Shown piece by piece: positions 5,199 through 8,398 of a DNA stretch of 8,398 bases. The stretch covers positions 1 through 8,398 of the forward strand of contig JAHIIS010000094.1 in assembly GCA_018899075.1 (NCBI GenBank), given 5' to 3'. How positions within the stretch are numbered: position 1 is the stretch's first letter; each line of letters starts with the position of its first letter. The position numbers and the translations under genes are program-made. The DNA comes from Candidatus Omnitrophota bacterium (GTDB lineage Bacteria; Omnitrophota; Gorgyraeia; JAFGHF01). The notes below the pieces were generated by a model. The model made no database searches and was not told the origin of the DNA. It worked only from the letters and a program-made list of their open reading frames with translations.

Positions 5199-6031
5199 AG
5201 TACGCTGACCTGCATATCCATACCAAATTCTCCGACGGAACTTTTTCGCCGGAGCGCATCGTTAAACAGGCTCATCGATTGGGCTTATCCTGTATCGCTA
5301 TTACCGACCACGATACGGTCTGCGCAATTGAGCCGGCGATGAGAGAGGCCGAAGGCCTTGATATCGAGCTTATTCCGGGAGTGGAACTCGCCGCTGAAAC
5401 AGGCGATTATGAAATTCACATCCTGGGTTATTTTATCGATTGGCGGGCAGGCTGGTTTGGAAGGAAGCTTGAGCAAATCTGCGATGTGCGCAGAAGGCGG
5501 GCCCTGGCTATAATAGAGAAGTTGCGGGCTTTTGATATAAGTTTAGATTCGGATGAGGTGATGCGCGAGGCCGCCGTGGGCTCTGTAGGAAGACTGCACA
5601 TTGCCCGGATAATGGAAAGACGGGGTTTTGTCCATTCGATTCAGGAGGCCTTTAATAAATATATCGGCAACGGCCGGCCCTGTTATGTCAAGAAATTCAG
5701 GCTTACCCCGGCTGAGGCAATAAATATGATTTACAGGTTAAAAGGCCTGGCGGTCCTGGCCCACCCCTACACCATCGGTAACGATGAGCTCATCCCCGGA
5801 TTTGTGCAGTTGGGTTTAAGGGGAATAGAGGTCTATTATCCCGAGCACAATAGAAGCGCAACCGGGCATTACCGGGACTTAGCAGAAAAATACGGACTTT
5901 TAATTACGGGGGGTTCCGACTGTCATGGCCTGGGCAAAGACAGGGTCTTAATGGGTGAAGTTAAGATTCCCTATGATTTGGTAGAGGCACTTAAGAAAGA
6001 AGCAGAGGCCTTAAAAAGTGGGCAAAAGTAG
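5195..6031 (+). CDS. PHP-domain metal-dependent phosphoesterase (TrpH/YciV type)
   Basis: A 278-residue PHP-superfamily hydrolase. Family members such as E. coli YciV (RNase AM) remove phosphates from nucleoside bisphosphates and RNA 5' ends; the substrate here is not known. The trinuclear metal ligands are visible: H7 and H9 in DLHIHTKFSDG with D14, D38-H39-D40 in ITDHDT, E64 in GVELA, H75, H190 in LAHPY, and D242 with H244 in GGSDCHG. The insert around residues 85-175 is typical of the family. The start is TTG at 5195, inside the nusB stop (TTGA overlap), and begins directly with the family's KYADLHIHT; no ATG is better placed and no Shine-Dalgarno is seen. The 3' end overlaps ribD by 14 bp. 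Position inside a riboflavin operon raises the possibility that it dephosphorylates the RibD product, but that is inference. Confidence 0.92.
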   Translation: MKYADLHIHTKFSDGTFSPERIVKQAHRLGLSCIAITDHDTVCAIEPAMREAEGLDIELIPGVELAAETGDYEIHILGYFIDWRAGWFGRKLEQICDVRRRRALAIIEKLRAFDISLDSDEVMREAAVGSVGRLHIARIMERRGFVHSIQEAFNKYIGNGRPCYVKKFRLTPAEAINMIYRLKGLAVLAHPYTIGNDELIPGFVQLGLRGIEVYYPEHNRSATGHYRDLAEKYGLLITGGSDCHGLGKDRVLMGEVKIPYDLVEALKKEAEALKSGQK

Positions 6032-7121
6032 ACACGAGAAATTTATGCGCCTGGCCTTAAGATTGGCGCAAAAGGCCAAAGGCCGGACCAACCCTAACCC
6101 CCTGGTGGGGGCTGTGGTGGTAAAAAATGGAAGAATCCTTGGCCGGGGATATCATAAGGCCGCCGGCCTTGCGCACGCAGAAGTTGTTGCCCTGGATAAA
6201 GCAGGCAAAGCCGCCCGCGGCGGGAGCCTTTACGTTACTTTAGAGCCGTGCCGGCATTTTGGCCGGACTGCGCCTTGCGTGGATAAAATCCTGGCCTGCG
6301 GGATAAAAGAGGTTGTCTTTGCAATGGATGACCCTAACCCCTTAAATAACGGCGGAGGTTCGCAATTTTTGCGCAGACACGGCATAAGGGTTCTTTCCGG
6401 CATCCTGGAAGAAGAGGCCAGAAAAATTAACCGGGTCTTTATTAAATATATTACAAAGCAATTGCCTTTCGTTACGGTAAAAGTTGCCCAGAGTGTGGAT
6501 GGAAAGATTGCCACCTCAAGCGGCGATTCCCGATGGATAACTTCGCAATCCGGCCGTGAACTCGGACATAAATTACGCAGCCAGGCAGACGCGGTTCTGG
6601 TGGGGGTAAATACTGTTTTAAAAGATAACCCTTTGTTGAGCTGCCGCTATTGCGGCCGTCTGCAGAAAAGACAGCCTAAAAAAATCATTGTGGATAGTAA
6701 GTTAAGGCTCCTGCCCAAGTTGAAAATATTTTCGCCGCGCTCTCCTGCCCCGGTAATTATCGCCACTACAAGATTTGCCCCGCAGGAGAAGATTTCATAT
6801 TTTAGAAGAAAGGCCCAGGTAATTGTCGCGAAAGACAAAGAGAAAAGAGTGGACCTGCGGGACTTGTTCAGGGAATTGGCAAGGCAGGGCATAGCCCATA
6901 TCCTGATTGAAGGCGGCGGAGAGATAATCGCCTCAGCCCTTAAGATGAGGTTGGTCGACAGAATGATTGTGTTTGTTTCGCCCAAAATCATCGGGGGAAG
7001 CGAGGCGCCTACTGCGGTAGAGGGCAAGGGCATAGAGAGAATAAGACAGGCCGCCAGACTAAAAGATATGAAGTTTAAAAGGGTTGGCCCGGAATTGATT
7101 ATAGAAGGAGAACCCGCATAA
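6018..7121 (+). CDS. ribD: Bifunctional diaminohydroxyphosphoribosylaminopyrimidine deaminase / 5-amino-6-(5-phosphoribosylamino)uracil reductase
   Basis: Catalyses the second and third steps of the pyrimidine branch: zinc-dependent deamination, then NADPH-dependent reduction of the ribose. At 367 residues it is the standard fused length. The deaminase domain (~1-146) holds RTNPNPLVGAVV, HAE (53-55) and the zinc cysteines in EPCRHFGRTAPC (C78, C87). The reductase domain (~150-367) shows VKVAQSVDGKIAT (154-166), SRWITS (171-176), ADAVLVGVNTVLKDNPLL and the late IEGGGEI (297-303). The start is GTG at 6018, inside the PHP gene, with AGAGG nine bases upstream; it places the usual HEKFMRLALRLA at the N-terminus. 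The segment NNGGGSQFL replaces the more common GKG-type loop, a minor variation. The stop at 7119-7121 abuts the ribE ATG. Confidence 0.96.
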   Translation: MGKSRHEKFMRLALRLAQKAKGRTNPNPLVGAVVVKNGRILGRGYHKAAGLAHAEVVALDKAGKAARGGSLYVTLEPCRHFGRTAPCVDKILACGIKEVVFAMDDPNPLNNGGGSQFLRRHGIRVLSGILEEEARKINRVFIKYITKQLPFVTVKVAQSVDGKIATSSGDSRWITSQSGRELGHKLRSQADAVLVGVNTVLKDNPLLSCRYCGRLQKRQPKKIIVDSKLRLLPKLKIFSPRSPAPVIIATTRFAPQEKISYFRRKAQVIVAKDKEKRVDLRDLFRELARQGIAHILIEGGGEIIASALKMRLVDRMIVFVSPKIIGGSEAPTAVEGKGIERIRQAARLKDMKFKRVGPELIIEGEPA

Positions 7122-7772
7122 ATGTTTTCGGGAATTATTGAAGAATTGGGCGCTGTCGTGTCTTTAAATAAAGCCGGCGCAGTCTCCAAACTGTTAATTC
7201 TCGCTCCCCGGACAGCCGCGGATGTCCGGCCCGGCCAGAGCGTTTGCGTCAGCGGAGCGTGCCTGACTGCCGTTGAAATAAAAAAAGACCTGCTTTGCTT
7301 TGAGGTAATGCAGGAGACCCTCAAGCGCACAAACTTAGGCCTGTTGAAAAGGACAGATAAGGTCAATTTAGAAAAGGCCCTAAGAGCTACGGGAGGCATC
7401 GAAGGGCACTTTGTAACAGGGCACGTAGACGGAACAGGAGTAATCGGTAAAAGGCAGAGCAAAGGCGGCGATATAGTAATAGAGGTCAAGACTGCCCTTG
7501 AGCAGATTTTGCGTTACGTGGCCTTAAAAGGCTCGGTGGCTCTGGAGGGGGTAAGTTTAACGGTTTCGGCTCAAGAGGGCAACTCATTCTGCGTAAATCT
7601 TATTCCTTATACCCTGAAGAATACTACGCTGGGGTTAAAAAGAGAGGGGAGCATAGTCAATATTGAGTGCGATATCCTGGCCAAATATGCGGATAAATCC
7701 CTCTCCCTGGATAAAGGGCCTTGCGCCTCACGTCTCACCCCATCCTTTCTTAAAGAGCAAGGGTTTATCTGA
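7122..7772 (+). CDS. ribE: Riboflavin synthase (alpha chain)
   Basis: Last step of the pathway: dismutation of two 6,7-dimethyl-8-ribityllumazine molecules into riboflavin and the pyrimidine, which RibH reuses. The 216-residue protein shows the two tandem lumazine-binding barrels: repeat 1 (1-~95) with MFSGIIEELG, SGACLT (44-49) and ETLKRTNLG; repeat 2 (~96-190) with GHFVTGHVDGTG (95-106), LEGVSLTV (141-148) and IPYTLKNTTLG. Residues equivalent to known active-site positions are present: F2, C47, H101, S145, T147 and D184. The last ~25 residues form a less conserved tail. The ATG directly follows the ribD stop, with AAGGAG at 7105-7110, 11 bases upstream. Named ribE by Bacillus usage (ribC in E. 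coli). Last gene of the operon. Confidence 0.97.
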   Translation: MFSGIIEELGAVVSLNKAGAVSKLLILAPRTAADVRPGQSVCVSGACLTAVEIKKDLLCFEVMQETLKRTNLGLLKRTDKVNLEKALRATGGIEGHFVTGHVDGTGVIGKRQSKGGDIVIEVKTALEQILRYVALKGSVALEGVSLTVSAQEGNSFCVNLIPYTLKNTTLGLKREGSIVNIECDILAKYADKSLSLDKGPCASRLTPSFLKEQGFI

Positions 7773-7779
7773 CCTTTGC
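7757..7779 (+). other. Hairpin spanning the ribE stop codon
   Basis: GCAAGGGT (7757-7764) can pair with ACCTTTGC (7772-7779) over 8 bp with one G-U, loop TTTATCT, enclosing the ribE TGA. The nearest T-run begins a dozen bases later, so it is a poor intrinsic terminator; it may protect the 3' end of the operon mRNA or be fortuitous. Confidence 0.35.
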
Positions 7780-7790
7780 CCAGGCCCCCC

Positions 7791-7818
7791 TTGATTTTTG
7801 TCAATAATGTGATATACT
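7791..7818 (+). promoter_or_regulatory. Predicted promoter of the small secreted protein gene
   Basis: TTGATT (7791-7796), a 16 bp spacer and TATACT (7813-7818), one base from consensus, with an extended -10 TG at 7810-7811. Transcription would start near 7825, giving a leader of about 115 nt before the ATG at 7941. Confidence 0.65.
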
Positions 7819-7867
7819 TTGTCTTGTAGGAAGTAGAAAACTCAAATAAAAGGCCAAAAGACATAAA

Positions 7868-7898
7868 CCTATTTCGGGCAGGAATAGGGATTTTTTTT
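7868..7898 (+). terminator. Terminator-like hairpin in the leader of the small secreted protein gene
   Basis: Stem CCTATT (7868-7873) / AATAGG (7883-7888) with a nine-base loop is followed by GA and eight T residues (7891-7898). It may end the riboflavin operon transcript. Because it also lies downstream of the promoter at 7791-7818, it could attenuate the next gene. The stem is short and only moderately GC-rich, so efficiency is uncertain. The leader around it (7825-7940) matches no riboswitch I recognise. Confidence 0.55.
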
Positions 7899-7940
7899 GG
7901 AGATGAGAAAATTGGAAGGTGAGAGGGGGTGTGAAGAGCA

Positions 7941-8255
7941 ATGAAGAGGTTACTGAGCGTGACGGTTGTTTTAGGGGTTGTTCTTTTGATGGCGTCTCCC
8001 TGCTTTGCCGAGAACTTATTCGATAAGCTGGGCAGGGGCCTGGTTAACGGTGCCACTGGCTGGTGCGAATATCCTAAACAAATAGTGGAGACCTCAAAGG
8101 AATATAATATCGCCGTCGGCCTTACTTGGGGCCAGATTAAAGGCTTAGGCATGGGGGTGGCGAGAACCGGTTTAGCCGTCTATGATACGGCTACCTTCTA
8201 TCTTCCTCCTTACGATAGGCCGGTAATGGAACCCAAGTATGTGTTTGAATTCTAA
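7941..8255 (+). CDS. Small secreted protein, exosortase system-associated TIGR04073-like
   Basis: A 104-residue protein with a clear Sec signal peptide: MKR, a hydrophobic core (residues 4-18) and a likely cleavage after SPCFA (residue 23), leaving an ~81-residue mature protein. The proline before C21 argues against a lipobox. The mature part shows LFDKLGRGLVNGATGWCEYPKQI, then a glycine-rich segment VGLTWGQIKGLGMGVARTGLAVYDTATFYLP and a C-terminal EPKYVFEF. This order (KLGRG.N..TG..E.PK, then G..KG.G....RTG..VY...TF..P, then P.YVF) matches what I recall of the TIGR04073 family, found in genomes with exosortase systems; its molecular function is unknown. An in-frame stop at 7932 fixes ATG 7941 as the start; a purine-rich tract (7921-7930) may serve as ribosome-binding site. 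It has its own promoter and terminator. Confidence 0.8.
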   Translation: MKRLLSVTVVLGVVLLMASPCFAENLFDKLGRGLVNGATGWCEYPKQIVETSKEYNIAVGLTWGQIKGLGMGVARTGLAVYDTATFYLPPYDRPVMEPKYVFEF

Positions 8256-8293
8256 GTCAGGCGATAGGCTTTTAGCCTCCTCGGCAACGAAAG

Positions 8294-8328
8294 ATCCGCT
8301 TCTCTCCCAAGAGGGAAACGGATTTTTT
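8294..8328 (+). terminator. Intrinsic terminator after the small secreted protein gene
   Basis: Outer stem ATCCG (8294-8298) / CGGAT (8319-8323), inner TCCC (8305-8308) / GGGA (8313-8316) with loop AAGA and extra TT/AA pairs around a CTC bulge, then six T residues (8323-8328). It lies 39 bp past the TAA of the secreted protein gene. A smaller hairpin AGGCT-TTT-AGCCT (8266-8278) precedes it. Confidence 0.75.
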
Positions 8329-8342
8329 GTGTTTAGGTAAAT

Positions 8343-8398
8343 GCCTGACTCGGGGCCGGCTCACGCGGGGACGCTCGTTTTGCCCGCCAGCTGAGGAA
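8343..8398 (+). ncRNA. Possible 5' end of RNase P RNA (cut by window edge)
   Basis: After a terminator the sequence becomes GC-rich and structured: GCGGG (8365-8369) pairs with CCCGC (8383-8387), and the window ends in CAGCTGAGGAA. In type A RNase P RNAs a P3 stem of this kind is followed by GAGGAAAGTCC, the conserved start of P4. Only GAGGAA is visible before the edge, so this is tentative. The 5' boundary is a guess; GCCTGACT (8343-8350) could be the P1 strand. Confidence 0.3.

Noticed and set aside
6647..7489. 280-residue minus-strand open frame opposite ribD and ribE
   Set aside because: It is antisense to two strongly conserved enzymes, has a low-complexity serine/proline/leucine composition and no recognisable motif.
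7825..7900. Known riboswitch (c-di-GMP, preQ1 or SAM type) before the secreted protein gene
   Set aside because: None of the conserved blocks of these classes can be found; only the terminator-like hairpin is supported.
7607..8152. 181-residue minus-strand open frame over the ribE end and secreted protein gene
   Set aside because: It runs antisense across a promoter and a gene with a clear signal peptide and family pattern; no motif supports it.

Overview
The window is an ordinary-looking bacterial chromosomal segment whose centre is a riboflavin biosynthesis operon under an FMN riboswitch. Moderate GC, compact gene spacing, several weakly led or overlapping starts, a small secreted protein that looks like the exosortase-associated TIGR04073 family, and intergenic palindromic repeats common in metagenome-derived genomes all suggest an uncultivated Gram-negative bacterium. 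Candidatus Omnitrophota or a neighbouring lineage is my best guess. No gene here proves the phylum.

Layout. (1) 1-1370, plus strand: the C-terminal part of the chromosome-condensation ATPase SMC, cut by the left edge. (2) 1375-2556, minus strand: a GAF-GGDEF diguanylate cyclase convergent with smc, stops 4 bp apart, read from what looks like a near-leaderless promoter. (3) 2557-2850: back-to-back divergent promoters. The rightward one is a consensus sigma-70 promoter followed by an FMN riboswitch and an intrinsic terminator whose U-tract touches the ribBA start codon. (4) 2851-7772: ribBA, ribH, nusB, a PHP-domain phosphoesterase gene, ribD and ribE (riboflavin synthase). The last four genes overlap or abut, while the gaps after ribBA and after ribH hold unusual palindromic and tandem repeats. 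(5) 7773-8255: a new promoter, a terminator-like leader hairpin and the small secreted protein. (6) 8256-8398: an intrinsic terminator, then a GC-rich stretch that may be the 5' end of RNase P RNA, cut by the right edge.

How the genes work together. RibBA makes both precursors: the pyrimidine from GTP and the four-carbon unit from ribulose 5-phosphate. RibD deaminates and reduces the pyrimidine. RibH condenses the dephosphorylated pyrimidine with the four-carbon unit to give lumazine. RibE dismutates lumazine to riboflavin. The step with no dedicated gene is the dephosphorylation between RibD and RibH. The PHP-family hydrolase directly upstream of ribD is an attractive but unproven candidate. 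NusB, a transcription antitermination factor, is carried in the same riboswitch-controlled unit.

The points most worth a second look are the PHP gene as a possible missing riboflavin phosphatase, the nine-base-pair switch between aptamer and terminator, the hairpins with a shared core but different arms upstream of ribH, and the nusB ribosome-binding site that appears to lie inside a dispersed repeat.
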